Notes under the pieces: generated by a model
The model's database searches: none
What the model saw: the letters and a program-made list of their open reading frames with translations, nothing else
Told to the model about the DNA's origin: nothing
Position numbers and translations under genes: made by a program
Part shown: in pieces, positions 46,016-57,304 of the stretch
How positions within the stretch are numbered: the first letter of the stretch is position 1
Layout: every line of letters starts with the position of its first letter
Source of the DNA: Gonocerus acuteangulatus
Lineage: Eukaryota; Arthropoda; Insecta; Hemiptera; Coreidae
Assembly: GCA_946811695.1 (NCBI GenBank)
Contig: OX328126.1
Coordinates: 6,718,962-6,782,961, forward strand
DNA length: 64,000 nt
Direction of reading: 5' to 3'

Positions 46016-47834
46016 TCATGCTGTTTTTTTTAATAAATATTTTAACGTCCATTTATTATTAACTAGGTATTTCAGGTCGGGTTATCTACAGGTTACCACC
46101 CTATTTATGAAACTAAAAAGCAAATCCTGTATCGGCGAGATTTTAAATACTAAATTCCCTGAAGGCATTGGGGAATAGAATCGAAACCAAAGAATAATGT
46201 TGAATTTTCGAATTCCTTCCGATGAGTAGGAATTAGTTTTCTAGGTTTATTTTTGTTCTGCTAGAATTCCAAAGCAGTCATCGTACCGCACGACTAAAGC
46301 ATTCTCTTAGCAATTACAGGGAACGGGTTTCCCCAGCTCACAGTTTAGCAAAATATATACCTTTAGGCAGAGAAATAATCCCGCCACTTTCAGAAAGTCC
46401 GGCTCGCAGTAAGTAGGCATAGAAGCAGCTTTCCTAGGCTCTGATTATATTTGAAAAATCTATTTATATAAAAATCACGTGTATGTCTGTCCGTTTATCC
46501 ATTTGTCTGTTGGTTCCTTCTACAAATCTACAGAGTTTGACAGATTTGGACCAAACTTAGCATACAGGTAGGTCTTGATACGGGAAATCTCCTAGGCTAG
46601 GTCAAAATAGTCAAAATTTGGTCAAGAGGTCAAAAGTTTTGTTCAAGAAAAATTGGCTACCATTCAGATTCTGACGGCCATTTTGAATCGACAGCCATTT
46701 TGAATAATTTCTCAAATTTATTTGTTGATGTTCTTGATAATTAGAATAACTCGAACTCATTGATGACTTTACATCATTATATAATCATGTAATGCAGTTT
46801 ATTTCAATTTTATATCAACAGTCACTGTCTAACTAAGGAGCGCTGGCCTTTCTTTGATAAGGGCTATCTACTCGCAGGCTGTGGTGCTGGCCTCTGTCGG
46901 CTGTTTTATGAATTTCTGTGGTGTTGGCCTCTGTTGGCTGTTTCACGATGCAGCACTAGACAGATATAAACAAATTCACACCGATCGACTGATTTTGACG
47001 TAACTGGCATACAGGTAGTTGTTGATACGGGAAAAGTCATAGGCAGAAAGTAGGTGCGGCAGCTTTAAGCTAGCCGATATTTTTTGTTGATAGTTTTTTC
47101 ATTTTCGAGAATGGCCCATCACTATTACAAACCGTTTCATGTCTACTGTTTTACTTTAACATGCTACTATGAATTAAATTATTTTCCTTGATTTCTCCGT
47201 AATTACATATTATTAGTAGCAAATCCACTTTCAGATGAATGGGAAGGAATTGATACTCTTGCTCCATAATGACATGTAAGTTGAGATCCATTCAATTGGA
47301 AATACGTTCAACCGTAAACAGGAAAAGCCTTCTCAACTTTGAATTGCAGAAAAATAAAAAATAAGATAATACACTTTTTATTTGTCTTAAATCGGGCCTA
47401 ATAATAAAGTATTAATGGGACTTGAAGTCAAGGACAGCTTCTGTACCATTTCCTCGATCCATTTGCTCGGCTGTCGGACTCTTTAGATAGTATAAAAAAC
47501 AAACAGAAATCTGTACAGGTTTCTACATTATATTTCCCTTGATAAATTTAGTAGACTCGCCCTTGATCTTGATTAAAACAAGAGGGCTAAAATTAATATT
47601 TCCATAAAATAGAATATATTAAGAGAAGGATTGTCCTTGGAGTTGACTTATACAGGTATAATAAAATCTTGCAAGTTATTATTGCTGTAATCAGATTATG
47701 AAGAGTTCCTTTTACTATGTCTGGCGAGACAACGGGAAGACCTTGAAACACAATATAATGAGTGTTTTGTGACATTAGGATTTTTTTTCTACATTTAAAA
47801 TTAAAGAAATAAATTAAAAAAAAAAAAAAAAAAA
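46016..47834. other. No gene seen
   Basis: A module at about 46480-46660 (atgtctgtccgtttatccat, then gaccaaacttagcatacagg) resembles in style the gtctgttcg modules of element A. Short direct repeats at 46875-46950 (gtgctggcctctg and gtgttggcctctg). No coding sequence or ends. Confidence 0.4.
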
Positions 47835-48120
47835 CACTCCTGCAACAGGCCACGAGGGCTTAGAGGGACAGGCAGATACTGTAGAGGTATCTGATTCTTA
47901 AATATTCCGCACACTAAGGAGACAGTGTGGTCTGTACTATGCTCCGTCCGCCTGATTTTTTCCCCTTTGCAGGTACCCACTAATTAATTAAAGGCTGTAG
48001 GTTAGCCTCGGGACGATCAGAGAGGCCTAATCCAACCCACAAACGAAGACACTAGGATATAAATGCTCAGGTCGTCCAGCACACTAGTGCAGTGACCTAC
48101 CACTGAGTTAATCTCTCACA
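47835..48120 (-). mobile_element. SINE2 copy e
   Basis: Minus strand, with most of the body (caacaggccacgagggctta, gaggtatctgattctt, cgtccgcctgatt) and a degraded tRNA head (cctaccactgagttaatctc) at the right end. More diverged than copies a and b. Confidence 0.75.
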
Positions 48121-48294
48121 TCAAACTTATGGTTTTACAGTCTTGCCTGGGGAGTGGTTAACTTCTCTCCTTTGATAAGTCATTAAGAATTGAATCAATA
48201 AATTCATAAATTTCCAAATAAATTATGAGTGAGTATTAAAAACGATTTGTTTCAATGTAGAATTACGAAACCAATTTTACTCATATATAATATA

Positions 48295-49680
48295 CTAGCT
48301 GACCCGGCGAATTTCGTACCGCCTAACAGTCGATTCTTTAATTTTTCTTTTCTTCTAATACTTATTCTGCTATTTGGAACACCGGGTCAGCTAGTAAGAT
48401 AAAAAAAGAAAAAAGAAACTTAATAAGTCAACAATTACATTTTGTCAAAAAATAAAAATTATAAAACACTTAAAATTCTTTTAATAGTCACTAAAAATCA
48501 CAATGAAAATTACAATATCATATTTCTTATTATGATACCTACTTATTATATTTCATTTTATTTTTACTTATTCTAAATTAAGTTTCATTTTTATAGTAGT
48601 ACTTAATGGTACACGATATTTTTTGTTTCATTACCTGACGCGTAAATAAACAGAGCAGATGGTTTTCTAACACGGGAACAGGCAACATACAATTGACCAT
48701 GCGAGAAACATGGGTTTTCTAGATTAATACCACAAACACTTAATGACTGCCCTGGGATTTGTTTATAGTCGAACTGAGTTCATAGGTCCAATAGCAACAC
48801 AGCTGCAGGCACTGTAATGAATTCACAGCAGCTCGATTCAAACTTGCACCATTATTAGTCGAATGTCGGGCTTCACGGGTCTGTCTTAACCGAATTCTTT
48901 CACGTTCATTGCGATCTTCACGTTCCTGGGCAGTACGATTAGATTATAATTAATTTGAGGCGTTGCAATTCGGGTTCGTCTGCCTAAATTTGTCCGCCGC
49001 CTTATAGGAGGCATATTTAGTAAGTCACAAACACACAACACTTTAGTAATTTTATAGAAATTTGTGGCTTTTAGATTTACTAATATTATAGATGCACAGC
49101 AAAGAGATGTTTACATTTCAAGTGACATTTTACCACAGACATTTTACATTTCACCAAAACCAATTTGTTTTTGAGTAATGTTACCATCGTATCAAATTTG
49201 ACAAATATTGACATTAATATTTATACGATACTAATGTCACTCCATTGTTTTGCATCCCAGAACCCCTCCACTAACACTTTATGGTATGGTATTAAAGTTC
49301 AAATTGTCCTTTAAGTATTATTACGAATCTTTTGTATGGGAATATAGAAAAGTGGAGTCTTTTTTACTTCGTTAATGCGAATATAAATTAATTTAAATTG
49401 CATTATTACCATGTGATTCTAATGTCACCTAGTGATTACTTGTTCTTATTTATTTAAATTTTTTTGCTTATACACAAATAACCAAATACGTTAACAGTTA
49501 AAAATATTATAAAAATGTTGTTTTTAGACTTTTTCAGGCAATTTTTTAAATTTTTCTCTCCGTAAGAACCATCCTCGTAGTTCAAGGAATATTATAAAAA
49601 AAGAATTATCGAAATCGGATCAGTTTTTCTCGAGATTTGCGCTTACCAACACATTTAGCGATTCATTTTTATATAATAGA
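48295..49680 (-). mobile_element. Internally collapsed Helitron, 1386 bp
   Basis: On the minus strand it starts TCTATTATATAAAAATGAAT (from 49680) and ends in CTAG at 48298-48295, with A before and T after: the TC...CTRR ends and A-T insertion site of rolling-circle Helitrons. Sub-terminally the 3' end has an inverted pair, ccgggtcagctag at the very end and its complement about 85 bp inward (near 48377). It carries a Rep/helicase remnant (48603-49014) that keeps only the two extremities of the protein. Confidence 0.85.
48603..49014 (-). pseudogene. Helitron Rep/helicase: N- and C-terminal remnants fused
   Basis: Reading from ATG at 49014: MPPIRRRTNLGRRTR, then, after a frame change, TAQEREDRNERERIRLRQTR and an LNRAAVNSLQ block, the basic N-terminal leader typical of Helitron replication proteins. 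Directly after, from about 48770, comes the C-terminal end of the PIF1-like helicase: NKSQG, SLSVCGINLENPCFSHGQ, then LYVACSRVRKPSALFIY and a stop at 48603. In intact proteins these are over 1000 residues apart; the whole Rep catalytic region and helicase motifs I-IV are gone. One base is missing in the GQSLSV motif. The rest of the element still has both ends, so it could be a substrate for an enzyme supplied in trans. Confidence 0.85.
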
Positions 49681-49734
49681 TAATACCTCCCTAAAATGTT
49701 AGAAGTTTATCTATAGCTGGTTCAATATTATTTA

Positions 49735-50340
49735 TTTATTTATTTATTTATGAGCGACCGTAACTAAGGCGACTCGCTCAGAACAAAAATTACATATATA
49801 ATATACATACGAAAATTACATCTAATTCAGTACAACTAATTAAATACATCTAATTAAATACAATCTTATTTTACACATTTTTGGCCAAATATACAAATTG
49901 AAATTTATATACACATCTATTTATAAGAGAATACAATACTACAATATACTTGAATATATGAAAAATCAATATTATAATAATGCATGAAGTTTATACACAT
50001 AATCAATTAAGTTGGTTAAAGGAGGTTTCACACTCCTGTTAGTTTTATATTGTCAAATGTAAGATTTTAGTATAGTACGGCTGTATAGTTTTAACATTTT
50101 AAGACAAATAAAATACATACACATATATGTGTGTATGTCCTGTTATAATTTGTTCATGTTTAATTATAATTATAATTTGTTTAAGAGGTTGGTCTTGTTG
50201 AGGTAGTTCAGTATGTTATCTATATATTTGCTTCCATCGCCGAGTAATTCAGTCATATTGTAAGGTAAGTCATAGTTTTGTCGCTGTAAATGTTCAGTAA
50301 GTATGTGCTTTATAGTCAGCGGTGTGTTACACTGTGTAGC
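49735..50340 (-). mobile_element. RNase H LINE C-terminal fragment
   Basis: On the minus strand the right end (50340 to about 50170) encodes C-N-T-P-L-T-I-K-H-I-L-T-E, then YDLPYNMTELLGDGSKYID and NYLNKTNLLNK before a stop: the end of the zinc knuckle and tail of the LINE at 10296. The 3' tail runs to about 49735 with a cgagtcgccttagttacggt block and a taaa repeat. The second knuckle cysteine is replaced. The 138-bp array begins exactly at its 5' truncation point. Confidence 0.75.
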
Positions 50341-50344
50341 GGTG

Positions 50345-51809
50345 TGTTACACTGTGTCAGTCAATATTACGAGAGAGTAAAAATCGGCCCTTCGTATAAT
50401 GTAAACACAGTGAGCGTAGGCCGAAACGTGGCCTGGCGCACTACCGTGTATGCAATTCTCTTACTCTTAGTTTATACTTATACATATGTTTTACATGTTT
50501 ATATGGAGGTCTATAGTTAAATCGGCCCTTCGTATAATGTAAACACAGTGAGCGTAGGCCGAAACGTGGCCTGGCGCACTACCGTGTATGCAATTCTCTT
50601 ACTCTTAGTTTATACTTATACATATGTTTTACATGTTTATATGGAGGTCTATAGCTGGTTCAATATTACGAGAGAGTAAAAATCGGCCCTTCGTATAATG
50701 TAAACACAGTGAGCGTAGGCCGAAACCTGGCCTGGCGCACTACCGTGTATGCAATTCTCTTTCTCTTAGTTTATACTTATACATATGTTTTACATGTTTA
50801 TATGGAGGTCTATAGTTAAATCGGCCCTTCGTATAATGTAAACACAGTGAGCGTAGGCCGAAACCTGGCCTGGCGCACTACCGTGTATGCAATTCTCTTT
50901 CTCTTAGTTTATACTTATACATATGTTTTACATGTTTATATGGAGGTCTATAGTTAAATCGGCCCTTCGTATAATGTAAACACAGTGAGCGTAGGCCGAA
51001 ACCTGGCCTGGCGCACTACCGTGTATGCAATTCTCTTTCTCTTAGTTTATACTTATACATATGTTTTACATGTTTATATGGAGGTCTATAGTTAAATCGG
51101 CCCTTCGTATAATGTAAACACAGTGAGCGTAGGCCGAAACCTGGCCTGGCGCACTACCGTGTATGCAATTCTCTTTCTCTTAGTTTATACTTATACATAT
51201 GTTTTACATGTTTATATGGAGGTCTATAGTTAAATCGGCCCTTCGTATAATGTAAACACAGTGAGCGTAGGCCGAAACCTGGCCTGGCGCACTACCGTGT
51301 ATGCAATTCTCTTTCTCTTAGTTTATACTTATACATATGTTTTACATGTTTATATGGAGGTCTATAGTTAAATCGGCCCTTCGTATAATGTAAACACAGT
51401 GAGCGTAGGCCGAAACGTGGCCTGGCGCACTACCGTGTATGCAATTCTCTTACTCTTAGTTTATACTTATACATATGTTTTACATGTTTATATGGAGGTC
51501 TATAGCTGGTTCAATATTACGAGAGAGTAAAAATCGGCCCTTCGTATAATGTAAACACAGTGAGCGTAGGCCGAAACCTGGCCTGGCGCACTACCGTGTA
51601 TGCAATTCTCTTTCTCTTAGTTTATACTTATACATATGTTTTACATGTTTATATGGAGGTCTATAGTTAAATCGGCCCTTCGTATAATGTAAACACAGTG
51701 AGCGTAGGCCGAAACCTGGCCTGGCGCACTACCGTGTATGCAATTCTGTTTCTCTTAGTTTATACTTATACATATGTTTTACATGTTTATATGGAGGTCT
51801 ATAGTTAAA
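50345..51809 (+). repeat. 138-bp tandem array, 10 units
   Basis: Phrase atcggcccttcgtataatg starts at 50383, 50521, 50682, 50820, 50958, 51096, 51234, 51372, 51533 and 51671. Eight... of the nine steps, seven are 138 bp and two are 161 bp; the longer ones carry an extra ctggttcaatattacgagag segment. Two unit types: gaaacgtgg with ttactc (units 1, 2, 8) and gaaacctgg with tttctc (units 3-7, 9, 10). Confidence 0.95.
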
Positions 51810-51982
51810 TGCTGTTTATACTTATACATGTTTATAAGGTGGCTTATAATTATTTACTTTGTACTTAAGACTTAAAGAGCAAATGACCACGTTGTGAATT
51901 TTCTATAAATAAAGTATTATCTAAAAATGATTTCCTTGTTTGTGAAATTTAAGATATGAATTGTCTATTTGCGATGCTCCAA

Positions 51983-52060
51983 TAAATCCAGTGGAGCTGA
52001 AAATGAACGCCCCCCCCTCCCAAATCCAGTGGAGCTGAAAATGAACGCCCCCCCCTCCCA
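51983..52060 (+). repeat. Short direct duplication with C runs
   Basis: aaatccagtggagctgaaaa followed by tgaacgccccccc is present twice in tandem, period about 38 bp. Confidence 0.9.
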
Positions 52061-52426
52061 AATCTACCGTATCTTGGACCAATTATTTCTCTAGCTATTT
52101 AAACATCTTCTATTTACAAGTTTATAATAGTTCTGCATAACAAGTACAATAAACTAATAAACTCGGGTTTTTCCCGAAGGTTATTTAATTTGGATTTCGC
52201 TAAATCTAGTCGGATGATCTCGGCCAATCTGATGCCCAGATCGTGATATGGAGCCCAGAAGCCTTCTGGCAAGTTACGTAACCTTAGGTATTTGAAAATA
52301 ATATTTAACATTGTTAAATATCATATTTATAATAATTGGTAAAATATGGGTGCATGTATAATTATAAAATAACAATTTTTTCCTCTAATAATTCCTAATA
52401 ATCAATTTAAACACAACGCAGATTGA

Positions 52427-52960
52427 CAGATTGGATGGTATTTGTGCATTGCTCTGCTGTAATCTGTTCCCAGGCCCATCTGATGCTATGGATGAGGTAC
52501 TCCCTTGCAGAAATACAGGCATCACAAAGTACGTTAACAGATTGGATGGTATTTGTGCATTGCTCTGCTGTAATCTGTTCCCAGGCCCATCTGATGCTAT
52601 GGATGAGGTACTCCCTTGCAGAAATACAGGCATCACAAAGTACGTTGACAGATTGGATGGTATTTGTGCATTGCTCTGCTGTAATCTGTTCCCAGGCCCA
52701 TCTGATGCTATGGATGAGGTACTCCCTTGCAGCTATACAGGCATCACAAAGTACGTTGACAGATTGGATGGTATTTGTGCATTGCTCTGCTGTAATCTGT
52801 TCCCAGGCCCATCTGATGCTATGGATGAGGTACTCCCTTGCAGCTATACAGGCATGGCAACGCAGATTGACAGACTGGATGGTATTTGTGCATTGCTCTG
52901 CTGTAATCTGTTCCCAGGCCTATCTGATGCTATGGATGAGGTACTCCATTGTGTCAATAG
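52427..52960 (-). repeat. 111-bp repeat, five units, inside the transposase
   Basis: The phrase cagattggatggtatttgtg (or cagactgg in the last) starts at 52427, 52538, 52649, 52760 and 52871: exact 111-bp steps. In the transposase frame each unit encodes EYLIHSIRWAWEQITAEQ plus CTNTIQSVN and a cysteine-containing link. As 111 = 37 codons, the frame is preserved throughout. Confidence 0.95.
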
Positions 52961-53178
52961 GCTCCCTGTAGACCAAATCTTTAATGTGTCCCCATGCGAA
53001 GAAATCCAAGAGCGTGAGGTCTGAAGATGGAGCCGGCCAAGTTACCGGCCCACCAGGTCCTGTCCAACACCATGGATAGTTAATGCCCAACCAATATCGG
53101 ACTGCCCTCCCATAGTGGGCTGGACAACCGTCGACTTGGAACCAGCTTCCCAATCTCTGTGCCACAAGGACTTCCTCC

Positions 53179-54241
53179 TAGTGTTGTAAAAGAGCGCGCC
53201 TTGAAGGCTAGAAGGCGCGACTCCTAAAAGCTCGAGCTCTCAGAGCTTGGACAGGGCTCGATAGAAGGCGCGAGCCTTGAAGGCTCGGCTTGGTAGAAGG
53301 CGCGAGCCTCGAAGGCTCGGCTTGGTAGAAGGCGCGAGCCTCGAAGGCTCGGCTTGGTAGAGGGCGAGAGCCTTGAAGGCTCGGCTTGGTAGAAGGCGCG
53401 AGCCTTGAAGGCTCGGCTTGGTAGAAGGCGCGAGCCTTGAAGGCTCGGCTCGGGAGAAGGCGCATGCTTTGAAGCCTTTTACTTTTCATTTCCAAAATGG
53501 CGGACGGCGGGCAAACAGCTGTTTCATGAAGTATACTTTGGTAGATTCGTCCTAAATTGTTTCCGCCACACTGAAATTTTTCGCTAGCAATTAAATTTAT
53601 CATGACATCGATAAACTAGATTATATGGATCACTAATCGGTTAAAAATAGGAACTTTTTCTAAAAAATAAATTCTGTTAGACGGTGATGGCAACACTGTC
53701 ATACTTCTTAGCTGTATGACACTGTCATACTTTTATCTCCCTTAAATAATAAAAGTCCATACAATTTTTCATTCAGATTTTAATCCATTAGAATACAGAA
53801 TTTAAAAAATCAGCTAATTGAAGCACTTTATTTAGCGTAATCATTTACGATATAAACTGAACTCTGTTGAATTTTAATAAATTACAAATGAAGCAAAATA
53901 AGAATTATCAGAGATAACAGCTAAATTATATGTCACCAACAAATCGAAATTAATAAAATTTAATAATTAAAGAGTAAGTAATTTTTGTATAGAGATAATC
54001 TATTAAAGCACTTGAAAGGGTTTGACTATAACCGTGCTTGCCGAAGCTCTACCTTCCCAGGGCTCCAAGGCCGAGCCTCCAAGGCTCGAGGGAGAACCTT
54101 GCCGAACCTTCAGGGCTTGATAAGGTTGGGCTGAAGCTTCACTCCCGAGCCTTCATCCAGCCCTCAGAGCTCGGGCTGTAGAGGTTAGGTTCAAGGTTCA
54201 GGCCTCAAGCCTCTAGTCAGGGCTCGCTTTTAACAACACTA
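53179..54241. mobile_element. hAT1: 1063-bp non-autonomous hAT
   Basis: Perfect 8-bp duplication cttcctcc at 53171-53178 and 54242-54249. Terminal inverted repeats TAGTGTTGTAAAAGAGCG and, read inward from the right, TAGTGTTGTTAAAAGCG. No transposase. Both sub-terminal regions are rich in gaaggctcgg or ccaaggctcgag motifs: the left holds a 32-bp tandem array (53245-53475), the right (54040-54230) looser versions. Removing it with one duplication joins the transposase frame on each side. Confidence 0.92.
53245..53475. repeat. 32-bp tandem array in hAT1
   Basis: About seven units of aggctcggcttggtagaagg plus cgcgagcct; steps such as 53281, 53313, 53345 are 32 bp. Confidence 0.9.
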
Positions 54242-54330
54242 CTTCCTCCAAGAACAAGGACAATTTATTAGCGAGGAATGCATGGAACGACTCTGCGTCA
54301 AGTCGAGGGGTCGACAAATGGAGACCTATT

Positions 54331-55651
54331 ATTTCACTATTCCACACAAAATCAGAGACATACTCACTCCTATATTTTTGGGGTGGGGGATTAAAGGAGG
54401 TGGTGGTGGGGCTGGGTGGGTGAGTGGAGAGGGTGTAAGATAAAACATATACTTTTAATGATTTTTATATAGGCATAATGAAAGAATGCCTTTTCACATT
54501 TGTGTTTTATTTTTTTTTTTGTTTTTTTCTCGAAAACGAAGAAAAAACAAGGAAAATGCCAAAAGACTTTTTTTCTTTTTTTTTTTCATCCTGCATCGAT
54601 TCTTGAAGTTTTGCCGTTTATTTTTGTGACACCCTGCATATACAGTCTCCTATTACCAATATATTTCTATCTACTACCTATCGATAGCTCAATCAACTCT
54701 CATTTTTATTGTATACCTATAAAACAGCTTATATTCCAATAAACTATATTTTTTTATACATAAAAAATATATTTATTTTTATAAACTATATAGGTATTTT
54801 TTAAAGTATTTTCAATCGAAATCCTATGGAAGAAAAATGCTAATAACCTCAATCTGATGACTCTACTGATGTTTAATAAAGTCATCTGCTCAAAATATGC
54901 GAAATTTTCTATATCACCTGCTAAAACTTTATCCGAAACATTTTCTAAACTAAAAATAGAAACCTAAAAAACCAATAACCATTGCGAATTGATTATTAAC
55001 AGAATTAAAGCTTTATTTTAGTTTATTTTACAAAAATAACGTGAATTACTGTAAATCATATGTTCTTTCGACAAGTAAGTAAATTATTAAAACTAATAGT
55101 TTTCATTTTGTTTTAAATAGGCTGAAGTTGTAGTTGTAAGTTGTAACCTCATTTTCCCCTCATTAAGGTTAATAAATAAACACTCTTTATTTAAACAAAA
55201 ATACATACATACCTATTTTTCTACCTTTGCTCTGGCAATGTATACAATAACCTAATTAGTGAATTAAAAACATAAAATAAACTAAAATCATGAATTAAGG
55301 TCACTTTTGGTTAAATAAAACTAAACACCATACTAAAAACGAATACTAAAAGTAAAAAGAACTGTTTATTAAGAAAATACTCCATCACATAATTAAACAT
55401 TTTACAAATCTAAAACTAAACTGAAACTAAAAATAATAATATAACGTGAGTTTATTGTTAGCTAGAATGAACTAAGGTTAGTTTTCCCAACACTGGTTCC
55501 ATTGAGCTGCGCCTAACGTACTCTCATTTTGTAGTTGGTGCTTCCATGTGTTGTGGGATAGTATCAAAGAATGTGCAGGGTTTTATTTTTTTTTTTTTCA
55601 ATATGGCATTGAATGCGTTGAATATAAATAATAAATAGAAAAAAAATTATA
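54331..55651. other. No gene seen
   Basis: Short G-rich run (54375-54430) then A+T-rich sequence to 55651. Small open frames have no recognisable domain and consist largely of A/T homopolymer. Confidence 0.45.
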
Positions 55652-55664
55652 ATACACAAAATTA

Positions 55665-55841
55665 GGGGTCTCCCGTGGTCTAATGGTTAGCGCATTGGAT
55701 TCATAAGCGGCAGATGGTGGGTTCGATCCCCAACTCCGGCAGGAATTTTCTCATCTCAGGGCTCGTTGGGAAAATTCCTCGCTGCACTCTGGATGTCGGC
55801 GCTAATGACCTAGAAGTAGATGCGCCGTAAAAAAAAAAAAA
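55665..55841 (+). mobile_element. SINE1 copy d
   Basis: Plus strand; box A tggtctaatgg and box B ggttcgatccc are intact, the end is gcgccgt plus a 13-nt A tail. Flanked by the 13-bp duplication atacacaaaatta (55652-55664 and 55842-55854). The best preserved copy. Confidence 0.92.
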
Positions 55842-55854
55842 ATACACAAAATTA

Positions 55855-56410
55855 TTGTACATAATTTGATATTCGACGCAAATATACGGAAAACGAAATA
55901 AAAATAACAATAAAAAATGAAAATATATATATACACACAAACAAACAAAAAAATGTATAACTCAAAAAAAAAAAATAAATAAATAAAACCTGGACCACAG
56001 GCACAGGGCACCCACCACTCCGTTCTGCTTAAACTACAGCCAAAGTTTACAAAAAAATATAAACACATTGTAGCTGGTCATCTTTTAGTTTGCCCATTTT
56101 ATGACCAATTTCTTGGGTTTTTTTTCGGTTTAGGTCCTTAGAATCGTTGGATTCTATTAAAATATTTTCTACGTGATTGAAGTTTATGTAGGCTAAGATA
56201 TTTAGATTTTGGTTGCGTTTAGAGTTATGGAAGTATTAAAAAAAAAAAAAAAAAAAAATGTATCAACAGATGTGTAAAGTTTTCGGATCTTGGTATATTT
56301 CCTTAGATCTCTGGATGATGATTGGGATATCTTGGTAAAAAGAAGTTGACCATTCTAAAGCTTACGAAATTCTCTGCAACAAAGGTTTTAAAGTAATTTT
56401 TTAAGACAAT
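55855..56410 (+). repeat. Spacer and old element A module
   Basis: 55855-56090 is A+T-rich. About 56095-56400 is a diverged A-type module: a ttaggtccttagaatcgttg block, a ttgaagtttatgtaggctaa block, a gttgcgtttagagttatgga block and a cttaCgaaattctctgcaac block, comparable with 23400-23700. No ends. Confidence 0.45.
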
Positions 56411-56505
56411 AGAAGATAAAAATCTTTAGTACTATGCTCGGGATTTGAACTCAGGTCCTCCAGCATATGAGTCCAGTGCTCTACCGCTGAGCTAACCTCG
56501 CCCCC
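56411..56505 (-). mobile_element. SINE2 head fragment (copy f)
   Basis: Minus strand tRNA-like head: the complement of gggggcgaggttagctcagc ends at 56505 and box B (complement ggatttgaact) lies at about 56440-56450, followed by about 30 bp of body. The 3' part is missing, unusual for a LINE-driven SINE, so probably later deletion. A tRNA finder may call this a tRNA. Confidence 0.75.
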
Positions 56506-56519
56506 TATACTTAGTAATA

Positions 56520-57290
56520 GTAACAATAAATATGATAAAAGCATTCTTTATTTAAAAGAATTTGTGAATGCCCTTCGCGGCGTCCATTGAACCTAGGGGC
56601 TTACGTGTACATGTACCCCGGAGTCAGGTGGAAACCAGTCCAGGGTCACGTCTCCTTCGTAGAATTTAGCAAAAATTAATGGATCCTAACTGTGTATCGA
56701 AACTACCGGTTATTCCTTCAAGAGAACTCGATACCACTTAGTTCGTCATTATCTTTCTGGAATTTTCATTGCCCTCTTATGCGATCACGTAGGATTTATT
56801 ATTCATGCTAACAAGTTTTTATTTTTTCTTATTTCTTGTTTTATAGAATTTCTCCGCTTATATTTCCACACAGCTTATTAAACCATTCAGTAGGTGTCTG
56901 TATCTGTGTCTAGTGCCGTCGTTTGGATATTGAAATCAGCTCGACCAAGGTACCAACTCCGAATAATTGGTTTCACCTATTGTCTTCAACGTTTTGAGTT
57001 TCGGACAAAGGTAATAGTTTCAAATTTTTAATTTCATTATATTTTGAAAAGTTGACTATTTTAAAATTGATAGCAATAATTTAACGTGCCTAATTAATGA
57101 AAACTCTTAATAGGGGGTTATATAGTTAATGTTTAGAACAATCCGAAGCAACGATATTTCGCTATTATAGTGTCGACCACAAAAGAGGTGTGCCCTGGAC
57201 TCCTCCAGGTATTTCACCATTATTTATTTATTGGTGTTCCGCTTTATGGCCATGCACACCTTACATTTTATATAGTTATTACAGAACTTT
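56520..57290. other. No gene seen
   Basis: Mixed sequence without recognisable domain, ends or array. Confidence 0.45.
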
Positions 57291-57304
57291 ATGTTACCTT
57301 ATTG

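Larger units (their letters stand above)
52407..54330 (-). pseudogene. DDE transposase (IS630/Tc1/mariner superfamily) split by a hAT
   Basis: Minus strand. From about 54320 to 54250 it encodes LHLSTPRLDAESFHAFLANK and LSLFLEEVLVAQ. It continues after the hAT at 53170 as RLGSWFQVDGCPAHYGRAVR, then GGPVTWPAPSSDLTLLDFF and WGHIKDLVYREPIDTMEYL, and ends at a TAA at 52407-52409. The Asp of QVDG and the Asp of SSDLT (36 residues apart) are the second and third metal-binding acids of a DDD-type catalytic domain. The first Asp and the DNA-binding part are not found. The C-terminal tail contains a five-fold 37-residue repeat, in frame. A TAG at 52920-52922 (a TGG in the other repeats) is the only stop seen downstream of the hAT. 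Enzyme for cut-and-paste movement; dead here. Confidence 0.8.

Noticed and set aside
46016..47834. Possible host gene between SINE2 copies
   Set aside because: No open frame above 90 codons, no splice-like exon pattern I could defend and no domain.
50383..51809. Active hammerhead in every 138-bp unit
   Set aside because: The GAAACGT or GAAACCT part is present but the CTGANGA half is not (cagtgag instead) and the cleavage position is G, which is not allowed. Kept only as a distant echo.
53208..53603. 131-codon Ala/Arg/Ser-rich open frame
   Set aside because: It lies on the 32-bp array of hAT1; 32 is not a multiple of three, so the apparent protein repeat shifts phase.
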